Assembly (NCBI RefSeq): GCF_016735675.1
Contig: NZ_JAERSG010000005.1
Location: 124,001-188,000 of the forward strand
Direction: 5' to 3'
DNA: 64,000 nt
DNA from: Nocardioides baculatus
Lineage (GTDB): Bacteria > Actinomycetota > Actinomycetes > Propionibacteriales > Nocardioidaceae
Positions 25,041 through 33,963 of the stretch are shown piece by piece. How positions within the stretch are numbered: the first letter of the stretch is position 1; each line of letters opens with the position of its first letter. The notes beneath the pieces are model-generated. The model worked only from the letters and a program-made list of their open reading frames with translations, had not been told where the DNA came from and ran no database searches. The position numbers and the translations under genes were made by a program.

Positions 25041-26372
25041 ATGCCATTCCTCAACCGCCGCTCGCTCCTGGCCGGTGGCGGCCTCGTCGCCGCGGCGCCC
25101 GCGCTGAGCGGCTGCGCCGGCCTCACGCAGCGCGTGTCGGCGACCACCGCCGGGCGACGCGACCTGCTGAGCGTCCAGGTCTACGGCACCGACGTGGAGG
25201 CGAAGATCTACGACGAGCTCGCGCGCCGCTTCGAGCAGACCAGGCGCGGGGTGACCGTCGACCTCGTCTCGGTGCCGTTCTCCGAGGCCTCGGTCGGCAT
25301 CGACACCGGACTCGCGTCGGGCACCGCCCCGGACGTGTTCCGCGTGGACTACCCGACCATGGGGGTCTACGCCAGTGCCGACCAGCTGCTCGACGTCGGC
25401 GACGCGCTCGACGACCTGTCGGGTGACCTCTCGGAGGCGTTCCTCGGCGCGGTCAGCCACGACGACCGGGTCTACGGCATGCCGCAGCACGTCGACACGA
25501 GCGCACTCGTCTACCGGCCCGACGTGCTGCGCGACGCCGGGATCACCGCGGTGCCGGACCGTCCGGAGGACGCGTGGAGCTGGGACGAGCTCGCGGACGT
25601 CGCGGACAGGCTCACCGACGCCGCCCCCGACGGGTCGTCCGCCTTCGGCGTCAACTGGCAGGCGCTCGGCGCCTTCCGCTGGCTCAACTTCCTCTTCCAG
25701 GCCGGCGGCCACGTCTACTCCGACGACCTCACGCGTGCCGACCTCGACAGCCCGGAGGGCCGGCGCGCGCTGGAGTTCACCGCGTCGTTCTTCGAGCGCG
25801 GCTGGGTGCCCGGCTCGACGTCCACGAAGGCCGCGACCTACCCGGACGCGCTCTTCACCTCCGGCACCCTCGCCATGCTCTACGCCGGCAACTTCCTGCT
25901 GCCGGCGTTCGCAGAGACGATCAAGGACCGCTTCGAGTACGCCGTCACGTACCTGCCGCGTGACCGGAGACGCGCGAGCGAGCTCGGCGGCAACGCGCTC
26001 GTCGCCAGCCGGACGGCGACGAACCCCGACCTCGCCGCCGAGTTCCTCGCATTCATGGGGGAGGCCGACCAGATGCAGGCCTTCTGCGAGGCGGCGGTGC
26101 TGCTGCCGACGCGCACGTCCCTGCTGGACCAGCAGCTCGACTTCGCCGTGGCCGCGGACCTCATGCCGGTCTTCGCCGACCAGGTGACCACGATCGAGGA
26201 CCGCGACGTCGCCGACGTCACCACGGCGACCTTCGCCGAGGTCAACCTCGCCCTGGCCAACGAGCTCGAGCAGTGCTTCCTCGGCGGTCGTTCCGTCGAG
26301 GACACCCTCGCCGCGCTGGACGAACAGGTGTCCGAGTCGGCCGCCCTCAACGTCGAGGACGGTGCCCGATGA
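25041..26372 (+). CDS. Sugar ABC transporter substrate-binding lipoprotein
   Basis: A 443-residue family 1 (MalE/UgpB-like) binding protein. The N-terminus NRRSLLAGGGLVAAAPALSGCAG combines a twin-arginine-like signal with a lipobox ending at the cysteine, so it should be lipid-anchored outside the membrane. Ligand-fold segments include VQVYGTDVEAKIYDELARRFEQ, SGTAPDVFRVDYP, YGMPQHVDTSALVYRPDVLRDAGI, WSWDELADVADRLT, FTSGTLAMLYAGNFLLPAF and the C-terminal GRSVEDTLAALDEQV helix. These are typical of carbohydrate binders; the sugar cannot be told. First gene of an importer operon, overlapping the permease by four bases. Confidence 0.9.
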   Translation: MPFLNRRSLLAGGGLVAAAPALSGCAGLTQRVSATTAGRRDLLSVQVYGTDVEAKIYDELARRFEQTRRGVTVDLVSVPFSEASVGIDTGLASGTAPDVFRVDYPTMGVYASADQLLDVGDALDDLSGDLSEAFLGAVSHDDRVYGMPQHVDTSALVYRPDVLRDAGITAVPDRPEDAWSWDELADVADRLTDAAPDGSSAFGVNWQALGAFRWLNFLFQAGGHVYSDDLTRADLDSPEGRRALEFTASFFERGWVPGSTSTKAATYPDALFTSGTLAMLYAGNFLLPAFAETIKDRFEYAVTYLPRDRRRASELGGNALVASRTATNPDLAAEFLAFMGEADQMQAFCEAAVLLPTRTSLLDQQLDFAVAADLMPVFADQVTTIEDRDVADVTTATFAEVNLALANELEQCFLGGRSVEDTLAALDEQVSESAALNVEDGAR

Positions 26373-27310
26373 GCGCCCCGACCGTCGAGCGTCCGGCCGA
26401 CCGGGACGTGTCGAGCGAGGTTCGCGGCCGCGCACCCGCGCCGAGCCGCGGCGGGTCGCTGACGGCGTACGCCATGGTGGCGCCCAACCTCCTGCTGATC
26501 GTCGTCTTCCTGCTCGTGCCGCTGGTGTGGGCGCTGGTGATGTCGTTCCAGGCGAAGCGGTCCTTCGGGCCCGGGAGGTGGACCGGTCTCGACAACCTGA
26601 CCCGCCTCGTCGGCGACGACGTGTTCTGGCGCGCGCTGCTCAACACCGGGATCTTCACGGTGGCGACGGTCCCGCTGAGCGTCGGCCTGGGCCTCGCGCT
26701 CGCGTTGCTGATGGACCGCGCACTACCGGGTCGAGGGGTCTTCCGCACGATCGTCTACCTCCCGATCGCGGTCAGCACGCTGGTGACGTCGCTGGTGGGC
26801 CTGCTGCTCTTCGACGAGACGGTCGGCATCGTCAACGGCCTGCTCCGCGATGCCGGGATCGGGCCGGTGTCGTGGCAGACCGACGGCCGGCTGGCGATGG
26901 TGACGGTGGTGCTGATGACGCTGTGGACCCGCGTCGGCTTCGGGATGCTCGTCTACCTCGCCGCCCTGCAGGACGTCGACGGCGAGGTGATGGAGGCGGC
27001 CGAGGTCGACGGTGCCGGACCGCTGGCCCGGGTGCGCCACATCGTCGTCCCGTGGCTGCGCCCGACGACGTTCTTCCTGGTCGTCATCAACCTGATCTGG
27101 TCCTTCCAGGTCTTCGACGTGGTCTACGTGATGACCAACGGGGGGCCGGGCTACGACACGACGATGCTCGTCACCTATGCGTACGACGAGGGGTTCGGCG
27201 CGGCCCGCAACTTCGGCTACGGCGCGACGGTCGGCCTGGTCCTGTTCGTCCTGACGCTCGCGGTGACGCTGGTGCAGGTGTGGCTCAACCGGAAGGTGGA
27301 GGAGTCCTGA
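26369..27310 (+). CDS. Sugar ABC transporter permease (MalF type)
   Basis: A 313-residue inner-membrane permease with six TM helices. The first helix is LTAYAMVAPNLLLIVVFLLVPLVWALVMSF. The cytoplasmic coupling motif is EAAEVDGAGPLARVRHIVVPWLRP, matching EAA-x3-G-x9-I-x-LP. The final segment TNGGPGYDTTMLVTYAYDEGF is typical of MalF/UgpA homologues. A 30-residue polar N-terminal extension precedes helix 1. ATGA overlap with the binding protein and a one-base overlap with the next permease show translational coupling. Confidence 0.92.
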   Translation: MSAPTVERPADRDVSSEVRGRAPAPSRGGSLTAYAMVAPNLLLIVVFLLVPLVWALVMSFQAKRSFGPGRWTGLDNLTRLVGDDVFWRALLNTGIFTVATVPLSVGLGLALALLMDRALPGRGVFRTIVYLPIAVSTLVTSLVGLLLFDETVGIVNGLLRDAGIGPVSWQTDGRLAMVTVVLMTLWTRVGFGMLVYLAALQDVDGEVMEAAEVDGAGPLARVRHIVVPWLRPTTFFLVVINLIWSFQVFDVVYVMTNGGPGYDTTMLVTYAYDEGFGAARNFGYGATVGLVLFVLTLAVTLVQVWLNRKVEES

Positions 27311-28116
27311 TGTCACGTCCGATGAGGTTCGTGGTGTGCGTGCTGGTGTGCGCCGTCTTCGTCTTCCCGCTGGTGGCGATGCTGGTCGTCGCGTTCACGC
27401 CGCGCGAGCTGATCTTCGACGGCGGCGCCGGGCTCTGGCCGGACCGGTGGACCACGGCCAACTTCACCGGTCTGGCCGAGACGTTCCCGGTCTGGCGCTG
27501 GTTCGGCAACGCACTGGTCATCGCGACGCTCACGACCCTGCTGGCGGTGGCGGTCAACCTCGCGGCCGGCTACGCACTGGCCAAGCTCCGGTTCCGCGGT
27601 CGCGGGCTGGTCTTCATCGTCGTGCTGAGCACGCTGATGGTCCCGACGCAGGCGATCATGATGCCGCAGTTCGAGCTGGTCGCCCGGATGGGCCTGATCG
27701 GCTTCTTCTGGGCGGTCATCCTCCCCTCGGCCTCCACCGCCCTGGGCGTCTTCCTCGCGCGCCAGTTCTTCCTGTCCATCCCGGTCGAGCTGGTCGAGGC
27801 GGCCCGGATCGACGGCTGCAACCACTGGACCGCGTTCCTGCGGGTCGTGCTCCCGCTGGCGAAGCCGCTCGTGGCCGTCATGTCGTTGCTCGCCTTCATG
27901 ACGCAGTGGAACGACTTCCTCTGGCCGCTCATCACCCTGCGTGATCCCGACCTCTACACGCTGCCCGTCGCGATGAGCTACCTGCAAGGACAGTTCGACG
28001 CCGACTACGGCGGCCTGATGGCGATGGCGCTCGTGTCCTGCGTCCCGCTGCTCGTGGTCTTCGTCGTGCTCCAGCGCTACTTCGTCGCCGGCTTCGCGCG
28101 ATCGGGAATCCGCTGA
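27310..28116 (+). CDS. Sugar ABC transporter permease (MalG type)
   Basis: A 268-residue permease that would pair with the preceding one. It has six TM helices and the coupling motif VEAARIDGCNHWTAFLRVVLPLAKP. The first periplasmic stretch FTPRELIFDGGAGLWPDRWTTANFTGL and the last helix VFVVLQRYFVAGFARSGIR are typical of MalG/UgpE homologues. It starts at the TGATG junction with the upstream gene. No ATPase gene follows, so a shared ATPase encoded elsewhere (MsiK in Streptomyces is the precedent) is inferred. A small CCGCTG/CAGCGG hairpin (28110-28123) spans the stop. Confidence 0.92.
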   Translation: MSRPMRFVVCVLVCAVFVFPLVAMLVVAFTPRELIFDGGAGLWPDRWTTANFTGLAETFPVWRWFGNALVIATLTTLLAVAVNLAAGYALAKLRFRGRGLVFIVVLSTLMVPTQAIMMPQFELVARMGLIGFFWAVILPSASTALGVFLARQFFLSIPVELVEAARIDGCNHWTAFLRVVLPLAKPLVAVMSLLAFMTQWNDFLWPLITLRDPDLYTLPVAMSYLQGQFDADYGGLMAMALVSCVPLLVVFVVLQRYFVAGFARSGIR

Positions 28117-28211
28117 CCAGCGGAAACGCGTCTCGCGGAGGGTGAAATCTTGCACTCGTGAAGTAAGTTCAGGGCCGTCAGCCCTGTCCGCCCCTGTCGA
28201 AGGTGAGCCCC

Positions 28212-29528
28212 GTGTCGGATGAGTCGCGCCCGCAGGCGCCGTCGGACGCGCCCTCGGACCCTCCGGCGGACACCCCCGCGAGCGCCCCCACGGACGGGCC
28301 GAAGCGCAAGGGCAAGGTCACCCGCAAGCACACCGTCGGCCGCGTCATCATGATCAGCGCCGTCGTGCTCGCCCTCATCACCGGGCTGAGCGTCGTCTAC
28401 TTCGTGCGCCACCTCAACGGCAACATCGAGGGCATCTCCATCAGCGACTCCCTCGACGACGCCGACCGCGTGGAGGAGGTCTACAAGGGCAACGGCGAGC
28501 CGCTCGACATCCTCGTGATGGGCTCGGACTCCCGCGACTGCGAGGGCTGCGACATCGACCAGGAGGGTGGCGGTGGATCCGACACCACCATCCTCGTGCA
28601 CATCTCCGCCGACCGGTCCCGGGCGTACGCCGTCTCGATCCCGCGCGACTCGGTCGTGGACCGTCCCGAGGCCGGCTGCACCAGCGGTGACACGGACGTG
28701 CTGTGGAACGCCGCCTTCGACAGCGGCGGTCCGATCTGCACCCTGTCGCAGCTCGAGCAGACCACGGGCATCCACGTCGAGCACTTCGTGGTCGTCGACT
28801 TCGGCAGCTTCGGCAAGATGGTCGACGCCGTCGACGGGGTCAATGTCTGCGTTCCGGAGGACATCGTCGACCGCAAGCACGGCATCTTCGTGCCGGCCGG
28901 CGACCCGTCCAACCTGACCGGCGACCAGGCGCTCGACTACGTCCGCGCCCGCTACATCGGCGACCAGCTCCAGCAGAACGACATCTCCCGCATCCGCCGC
29001 CAGCAGGAGTTCATCGGAGCCCTCGTCCGCCAGGTGAAGTCGGCCGGCACCCTGACGCGGCCCGACCGCGTCGTGAAGTTCCTCAACGCGGCGACCAACG
29101 CGCTCCAGACCGACGAGGAGTTCGCCGACGTCACCAAGATCGCCCGGGTCGCCCTGCAGCTGCAGAACATCGGCCTCGACAAGGTCAAGTTCGTGACCCT
29201 GCCGACCGACTACTTCCCGGTGGACGACCCCAACTTCAGCGGCAAGCTCTTCTGGACCGAGCAGGCCACCGAGATCTGGAAGCTCCTCGCGCAGGACAAG
29301 GAGCTCCCGGCCAAGCTGATCGGTGGCACCTCGGTGAGCGCGGAAGGACCTCCCGGATCGTCCGAGACCCCGACCGCCGGCGAGAGCGAGACGGGAACGC
29401 CGTCGGAGACCCCGAGCGAGACCCCGAGCGAGACGCCCTCCGAGACGGCCTCCGAGACCCCCACGCCCACGACCCCGTCGGAGACGACGGCGCCGGAGGA
29501 GGACCCGGTCCCCGGAGTCTGCGCGTAG
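28212..29528 (+). CDS. LytR-CpsA-Psr (LCP) family cell-wall ligase
   Basis: A 438-residue membrane protein of the LCP family, which transfers lipid-linked glycopolymers onto peptidoglycan. An acidic/proline-rich cytoplasmic tail is followed by one TM helix (VIMISAVVLALITGLSVVYFV, about residues 46-66). The LCP domain shows ILVMGSDSRD, VSIPRDSVV, VNVCVPEDIVD, LTGDQALDYVRARYIGD and the arginine-rich DISRIRRQQEFIGAL, which binds the pyrophosphate. The C-terminus is a low-complexity SETP repeat tail, probably a wall-spanning or disordered linker, ending in cysteine. AAGGTGA five bases before GTG 28212 favours that start over the GTG at 28203. Confidence 0.9.
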   Translation: MSDESRPQAPSDAPSDPPADTPASAPTDGPKRKGKVTRKHTVGRVIMISAVVLALITGLSVVYFVRHLNGNIEGISISDSLDDADRVEEVYKGNGEPLDILVMGSDSRDCEGCDIDQEGGGGSDTTILVHISADRSRAYAVSIPRDSVVDRPEAGCTSGDTDVLWNAAFDSGGPICTLSQLEQTTGIHVEHFVVVDFGSFGKMVDAVDGVNVCVPEDIVDRKHGIFVPAGDPSNLTGDQALDYVRARYIGDQLQQNDISRIRRQQEFIGALVRQVKSAGTLTRPDRVVKFLNAATNALQTDEEFADVTKIARVALQLQNIGLDKVKFVTLPTDYFPVDDPNFSGKLFWTEQATEIWKLLAQDKELPAKLIGGTSVSAEGPPGSSETPTAGESETGTPSETPSETPSETPSETASETPTPTTPSETTAPEEDPVPGVCA

Positions 29529-29530
29529 CC

Positions 29531-29707
29531 ATGCCGCACGACACCCCGGAACCGGACGAGCCCGAGTGGAAGCGTCGCCGACGCCTCGCCGCGGCGTTCG
29601 GTGACGGCGTACCGGAGCAGACCAGCGACGACACCGACGCCCGCGAGGACCGCGCCGGCAAGGGCGACGACTGGTACCGCGAGCAGGTGCCGCCGCACCA
29701 CGGTTGA
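29531..29707 (+). CDS. Small hydrophilic conserved protein
   Basis: A 58-residue charged protein: DEPEWKRRRRLAAAFGDGVPEQTSDD ... DDWYREQVPPHHG. No TM helix, signal or known domain. Short proteins with this W-K-R-R-R-L-A-x-x-F-G-D pattern are common in actinobacteria and are annotated as hypothetical. The ATG lies two bases after the LCP stop, so it is translated from the same message. Function unknown. Confidence 0.65.
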   Translation: MPHDTPEPDEPEWKRRRRLAAAFGDGVPEQTSDDTDAREDRAGKGDDWYREQVPPHHG

Positions 29708-29718
29708 GCCGCAACGCG

Positions 29719-29750
29719 CGAACGGCCCGCCCCGGAGGGCGAGCCGTTCG
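29719..29750. terminator. Bidirectional terminator between LCP operon and mscL
   Basis: CGAACGGC (29719-29726) pairs with GCCGTTCG (29743-29750), with an inner CGCCC/GGGCG stem around the tetraloop CGGA. It lies between convergent genes. Confidence 0.8.
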
Positions 29751-29767
29751 TCAGTCGCTACGTCGGG

Positions 29768-30118
29768 TCAGACCGCGCCGCCGCGCGTCCTGAGCAGGTC
29801 GCGGATCTCCTCGAGGAGGGCGACGTCGGCGGGGGTGCCGGCTTCCTCGGCAGGGAAGAAGCGGTCCTTGGCCTTGGTGTAGGGCATGACGATGAAGAAG
29901 TAGACGACGGCGCCGATCACGAGGAATGCGACCAGGGCGTTGAGGAAGGCGCCGAAGCTGCCCACTCCGCCGGAGAAGAAGTCGTCGGTCCCCGGGATCA
30001 GTCCGGTGAGCCATTCGGTGAACGTGGTCACGACCGATGCGAACGCGAGGGCCATGATCAGACCGGTGGCGATCTCGATCAGGTTGCCCCTGAGGATGAA
30101 GTTCTTGAAACCACTCAT
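29768..30118 (-). CDS. mscL: Large-conductance mechanosensitive channel
   Basis: A 116-residue pentameric channel that opens under membrane tension to release solutes on osmotic downshock. The N-terminal helix MSGFKNFILRGNLIEIATGLIMALAFASVVTTF is the conserved S1/TM1 region. TM2 is LVAFLVIGAVVYFFIVMPY, followed by the C-terminal helix VALLEEIRDLLRT that forms the cytoplasmic bundle. Normal length lies between the 130-150-residue norm and shorter forms. The ATG at 30118 has GAGGGAG upstream; an earlier in-frame ATG at 30160 would add 14 non-conserved residues. Confidence 0.95.
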   Translation of the reverse strand: MSGFKNFILRGNLIEIATGLIMALAFASVVTTFTEWLTGLIPGTDDFFSGGVGSFGAFLNALVAFLVIGAVVYFFIVMPYTKAKDRFFPAEEAGTPADVALLEEIRDLLRTRGGAV

Positions 30119-30166
30119 GATGTCTCCCTCGTGACTGGCCCCGAGAGGCCGTTGGTGCACAGCACG

Positions 30167-30799
30167 CTAGCGCGTCCACGACACCGTCAGGAACTCTCCC
30201 AGCGCCGCGCCGGCGATGGCGATCGCCTCGGTCGCCGAGGCGCTGACGACCACGAGCGCTCCGCCGGCGACGCCCGTCGGACCGTCGGGCACGCCGGTCG
30301 GGGTCGCCAGGACCGTGACACCGCGAGCCACGACGGTCGTGTCGCCGGTGCCCGGGTCGGTCGCGACGAGGTCGACCTCGTCGCCCGCACGGAGCAGTGC
30401 CGCCATGCCCGCATCGGGTAGCCGGACCGGCAGCACGGTCTCGCCGGGCACCGCATCGGCGAGCTCGGGCCCGACGAGGCGTACGTCGGTGAGCACCTCG
30501 CCCCGGCCCACCGGAGCCGCCAGCACCCGACCGGCGGCGGCGCCCGCCGCGTCGGCGGGCGCGAGCCCGGCCGGGACGTCACGCGCGACCAGGTCGCGGT
30601 CGTCGAGCACGGTCCCGGACGGGAGGTCGCGGGCCGCGACCAGGACCGCGACGGTGTCGGGCGGCGGTGGCGCGACCGCGCGCAGGCCGGCGAGGACCGC
30701 TCCGGCGGCCAGCAGCGCCGCGATCAGCCGACGACGACGCCGGAGCTGGTGGCGTACGGCGCGGATCCGGCGGCGCGCCGGCGGGAGGCCCGGGAACAT
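30167..30799 (-). CDS. SAF domain protein (CpaB/FlgA-like)
   Basis: A 210-residue single-pass membrane protein. A basic N-terminus (RRRIRAVRHQLRRRRR) precedes a TM helix (LIAALLAAGAVLAGLRAVA). The SAF domain covers about residues 45-115: VAVLVAARDLPSGTVLDDRDLVARDVPAGLAP ... GRVLAAPVGRGEVLTDVRL. Such domains occur in CpaB pilus-assembly proteins and antifreeze-like/FlgA proteins. No tad pilus genes are adjacent here. The same gene lies beside the ruc-like gene in many actinobacteria, but its role is unproven. The ATG is leaderless (TAGCGT on its strand at 30806-30811). Confidence 0.8.
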   Translation of the reverse strand: MFPGLPPARRRIRAVRHQLRRRRRLIAALLAAGAVLAGLRAVAPPPPDTVAVLVAARDLPSGTVLDDRDLVARDVPAGLAPADAAGAAAGRVLAAPVGRGEVLTDVRLVGPELADAVPGETVLPVRLPDAGMAALLRAGDEVDLVATDPGTGDTTVVARGVTVLATPTGVPDGPTGVAGGALVVVSASATEAIAIAGAALGEFLTVSWTR

Positions 30800-30861
30800 C
30801 CTCCGACGCTAGGCCGGGACGACCATGTGCCGCTCGGCCTCTCCACAGGCCGCGGTGGACG

Positions 30862-31194
30862 TCAGTCGGAGGAGCTCGAGCTCGACGAGCTCGACGAGGT
30901 CGACGTGGACGTCGTCGTGGTGGAGGACGTGGAGCTCGACGACGACGAGGAGTCCGAGGACTTCGCCGCGGACCCAGATGAGCTCGAGGTCGAGGCCGGC
31001 TCCGAGGAGGACGTCGTGGAGCGGCTGTCGTTGCGGTAGAAGCCCGAGCCCTTGAAGACCACGCCGACCGCGTTGAAGAGCTTGCGGAGCTTGCCGTCGC
31101 AGACCGGGCAGACGGTCAGTGCGTCGTCGCTGAAGCTCTGGAACTGCTCGAAGGCGTGGCCGCACTCGGTGCAGGCGTACTGGTAGGTGGGCAT
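30862..31194 (-). CDS. FmdB-type zinc-ribbon protein with serine-rich tail (Ruc-like chaperone)
   Basis: A 110-residue protein with an N-terminal zinc ribbon (MPTYQYACTECGHAFEQFQSF; Cys8, Cys11, Cys29, Cys32), the segment KLRKLFNAVGVVFKGSGFYRNDSR, and a disordered tail made almost only of Ser, Thr and a few Asp. This architecture and the neighbourhood (mscL, SAF gene, 5-FCL, UGPase, moeA, rimJ, sepX) match M. tuberculosis Rv0991c, reported as Ruc, a redox-regulated chaperone whose cysteines bind zinc when reduced and whose tail is disordered. Chaperone function here is by homology. A GGAGG lies upstream of the ATG. Confidence 0.8.
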   Translation of the reverse strand: MPTYQYACTECGHAFEQFQSFSDDALTVCPVCDGKLRKLFNAVGVVFKGSGFYRNDSRSTTSSSEPASTSSSSGSAAKSSDSSSSSSSTSSTTTTSTSTSSSSSSSSSSD

Positions 31195-31305
31195 CGCGGG
31201 ATCCTCCGGACAAGGGTGGTGCTGACGACGGATCGGCCGGGCCGGCGGGACGCGCTGGCACTCGGGCCTTTCGACTGCCAATGGTACGGCACAATGGGTC
31301 GCGCG

Positions 31306-33960
31306 ATGAGCGACCAGTCACCCAGCACCTCTTCCAGCGCAGGCGCCGACCCCGCCGCCGATCCCGCCGACGCCCCGCGGCGCAGCCGGTGGCAGGCCTT
31401 CCGGGCGCTGCCGCGCGCAGTGCGGTGGAGCGCGTGGACCGCGGTGGGCCTCGTGCTGGTGCTGCTCGTCCTTGCAGTTGCCGTGGTGGGCGTCGTACGT
31501 CGTCCGCTGCCGCAGACCGACGGTGAGGCGACGCTGCCCGGGCTGACGGCGTCGGTCGAGGTGCTGCGCGACGACCACGACATCCCCCAGCTCTACGCCG
31601 ACAACGACGCCGACCTGATGCGCGCGCAGGGCTACGTGCACGCGCAGGAGCGGTTCTTCGAGATGGACTTCCGGCGCCACGTGACGGCCGGCCGGCTGTC
31701 GGAGATCTTCGGCCCCGACACCCTCGAGACCGACAAGTTCATCCGCACGATGGACTGGCGCGGCGTCGCCGAGCAGGAGTGGGCGCTCCTCCAGCCCGCC
31801 ACCCGTGACGCGCTGACGGCGTACGCCGAGGGGGTCAACGCCTACCTCGACGAGCGCTCGGGGTCGGAGCTGGCGACGGAGTACGCCGTGCTCGGCCTCA
31901 CCGGGCTCGACTACACGCCCGAGGAGTGGGAGCCCGTCGACTCTCTCGCCTGGCTCAAGGCGATGGCGTGGGACCTGCGCGGCAACATGGACGCGGAGGT
32001 CGACCGGGTGCAGCTGTCGGTCGACCACACGCCCGACCAGATCGCCTCGCTCTGGCCCGAGTACCCCTACGACGAGCACCCGCCGATCGTCTCCGGCGGC
32101 GGCGTGGTCGACGGCGTCTTCGAGCAGAACGCGACCGGCAACGGCACCCGCAACCCCCGCCGGCCGGCGTACCCGCCCGGTGTCGTCGATGCGCTCGAGC
32201 GGGTGCAGGACACGGTGGCCGCGATGCCCGACATGCTCGGCTCCGGTCGCGGCATCGGCAGCAACTCGTGGGTGGTCGACGGCGAGCACAGCGCGACCGG
32301 GATGCCGCTGCTGGCCAACGACCCGCACCTCGGCATCAGCCAGCCCGGCATCTGGATGCAGATGGGCCTGCACTGCCGCGAGATCGCCCCCGAGTGCACG
32401 CTCGACTCCTCCGGCTTCACCTTCTCCGGCGTGCCGGGCGTGATCATCGGCCACAACGCCGACATCGCCTGGGGCTTCACCAACCTCGGCCCCGACGTCA
32501 CCGACCTCTTCCTCGAGCAGACCGAGGGCGACGACCGCTACGTCCGCGACGGCGACACCGTCGCGATGCAGGTCCGCACCGAGACGATCAAGGTCGCGGG
32601 CGAGGACGACGTGGAGCTGCGCGTGCGCGAGACCGTCCACGGTCCACTGATCAGCGACGTGTCGTCGGAGTTCGCGACGGTGGGTGCCAACGCGCCGACC
32701 GACGAGCCCGGCGAGCGCGGCAGCGGGTACGCCGTCGCGCTGGCGTGGACGGCGCTCGACCCGGCGCCCACGGCCGACGCGATCCTCGGGCTCAACCGTG
32801 CCTCCGACTGGGACGAGTTCCGCGAGGCCGCCTCCGAGTTCGCGGTGCCGGCGCAGAACCTCGTCTACGCCGACCGCGAGGGCCACATCGGCTACCAGTC
32901 GCCGGGGCGGATCCCGATCCGGCGCTCGGGCAACGACGGCACGATGCCCGTCGAGGGCTGGATCAGCGCCAACGACTGGTCGGGTGACTACGTCCCCTTC
33001 GACGGCCTGCCCAGCGTGCTCGACCCGGACGAGGGCTTCATCGCCACCGCCAACCAGGCGGTCATCGGCGAGGACTACCCCTACCTGCTGACGAAGGACT
33101 GGGACTACGGCTACCGCTCGACCCGCATCCGGGAGGCGCTGGTCGAGGAGGGCGAGCTGTCGGTGCAGGAGATGGCGCGCCTCCAGCTCGACTCGACCAA
33201 CCCGATGGCCGAGACGCTGGTGCCCTACCTGCTCGACATCGAGGACCTGCCCAACCGCTACTACCGCAACGCCCAGGACCTGCTGCGCGACTGGGACTTC
33301 TCCTCACCGGCCGACAGCGCGCCGGCGGCGTACTTCAACGTGGTGTGGCGCAACCTGCTCGAGCTCACCTTCCACGACGACCTGCGCGAGCGGTCGTGGC
33401 CCGACGGCGGCGACCGGTGGTTCCTCGTGGTCGGGCGGATGCTGTCCGACCCCGCCGGTCCGTGGTGGGACGACGTGACGACCGATGACGTGGTCGAGAC
33501 CCGCGACGACATCCTGCGACAGGCCCTGCTCCAGGCGCGCGACGAGCTGACCCGCGCCCAGGCGCGCGACCCGCGCCGCTGGACGTGGGGCCACCTCCAC
33601 CGGATGAACCTCCACAACGCGACCCTCGGCGAGTCCGGTGTCGGGCTCGTCGAGCGGCTGTTCAACCGCGACGGCTGGGAGGTCGGCGGCGGCTCCTCGA
33701 TCGTCGACGCCACGTCGTGGAACGCCGTCGACGGGTACGACGTCACGGCCGCGCCGTCGATGCGGATGGTCGTGTCGCTCGCCGACTTCGACGACTCCCG
33801 CTGGATCAACCTCACCGGCGTCTCCGGCCACCCCGCGTCCTCGCACTACTCCGACCAGACCGAGCTCTACGTCGCCGGCGAGACCCTGCCCTGGGCCTTC
33901 TCGCGCGGCGCCGTCGAGGAGGCGACCGACGACCGGCTGGTGCTGACGCCGGCCCCGTGA
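31306..33960 (+). CDS. Penicillin acylase family Ntn-hydrolase, membrane-anchored
   Basis: An 884-residue N-terminal-nucleophile amidohydrolase (S45 family). A TM anchor lies at about residues 43-64, then the alpha-chain region (VEVLRDDHDIPQLYADNDADLMRAQGYVHAQERFFEMD), where R-D-x-x-G/D-I-P and Q-G-Y-x-x-A-Q-x-R are family marks. A linker follows, then the autocatalytic site GIGSNSWVV with Ser319 as the likely nucleophile, and downstream LLANDPHLGISQPGIW, GVPGVIIGHNADIAWGFTN and the C-terminal GGSSIVDATSWN. It probably cleaves acyl amides (beta-lactam side chains, acyl-homoserine lactones or others) outside the membrane. The substrate cannot be inferred. Convergent with 5-FCL over palindrome family C. 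Confidence 0.85.
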   Translation: MSDQSPSTSSSAGADPAADPADAPRRSRWQAFRALPRAVRWSAWTAVGLVLVLLVLAVAVVGVVRRPLPQTDGEATLPGLTASVEVLRDDHDIPQLYADNDADLMRAQGYVHAQERFFEMDFRRHVTAGRLSEIFGPDTLETDKFIRTMDWRGVAEQEWALLQPATRDALTAYAEGVNAYLDERSGSELATEYAVLGLTGLDYTPEEWEPVDSLAWLKAMAWDLRGNMDAEVDRVQLSVDHTPDQIASLWPEYPYDEHPPIVSGGGVVDGVFEQNATGNGTRNPRRPAYPPGVVDALERVQDTVAAMPDMLGSGRGIGSNSWVVDGEHSATGMPLLANDPHLGISQPGIWMQMGLHCREIAPECTLDSSGFTFSGVPGVIIGHNADIAWGFTNLGPDVTDLFLEQTEGDDRYVRDGDTVAMQVRTETIKVAGEDDVELRVRETVHGPLISDVSSEFATVGANAPTDEPGERGSGYAVALAWTALDPAPTADAILGLNRASDWDEFREAASEFAVPAQNLVYADREGHIGYQSPGRIPIRRSGNDGTMPVEGWISANDWSGDYVPFDGLPSVLDPDEGFIATANQAVIGEDYPYLLTKDWDYGYRSTRIREALVEEGELSVQEMARLQLDSTNPMAETLVPYLLDIEDLPNRYYRNAQDLLRDWDFSSPADSAPAAYFNVVWRNLLELTFHDDLRERSWPDGGDRWFLVVGRMLSDPAGPWWDDVTTDDVVETRDDILRQALLQARDELTRAQARDPRRWTWGHLHRMNLHNATLGESGVGLVERLFNRDGWEVGGGSSIVDATSWNAVDGYDVTAAPSMRMVVSLADFDDSRWINLTGVSGHPASSHYSDQTELYVAGETLPWAFSRGAVEEATDDRLVLTPAP

Positions 33961-33963
33961 TGC

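Noticed and set aside
30749..31039. Acidic protein rich in Glu, Asp and Val on the plus strand
   Set aside because: It is the complement of the Ser/Thr tail of the zinc-ribbon protein, which has clear family residues and a ribosome-binding site.
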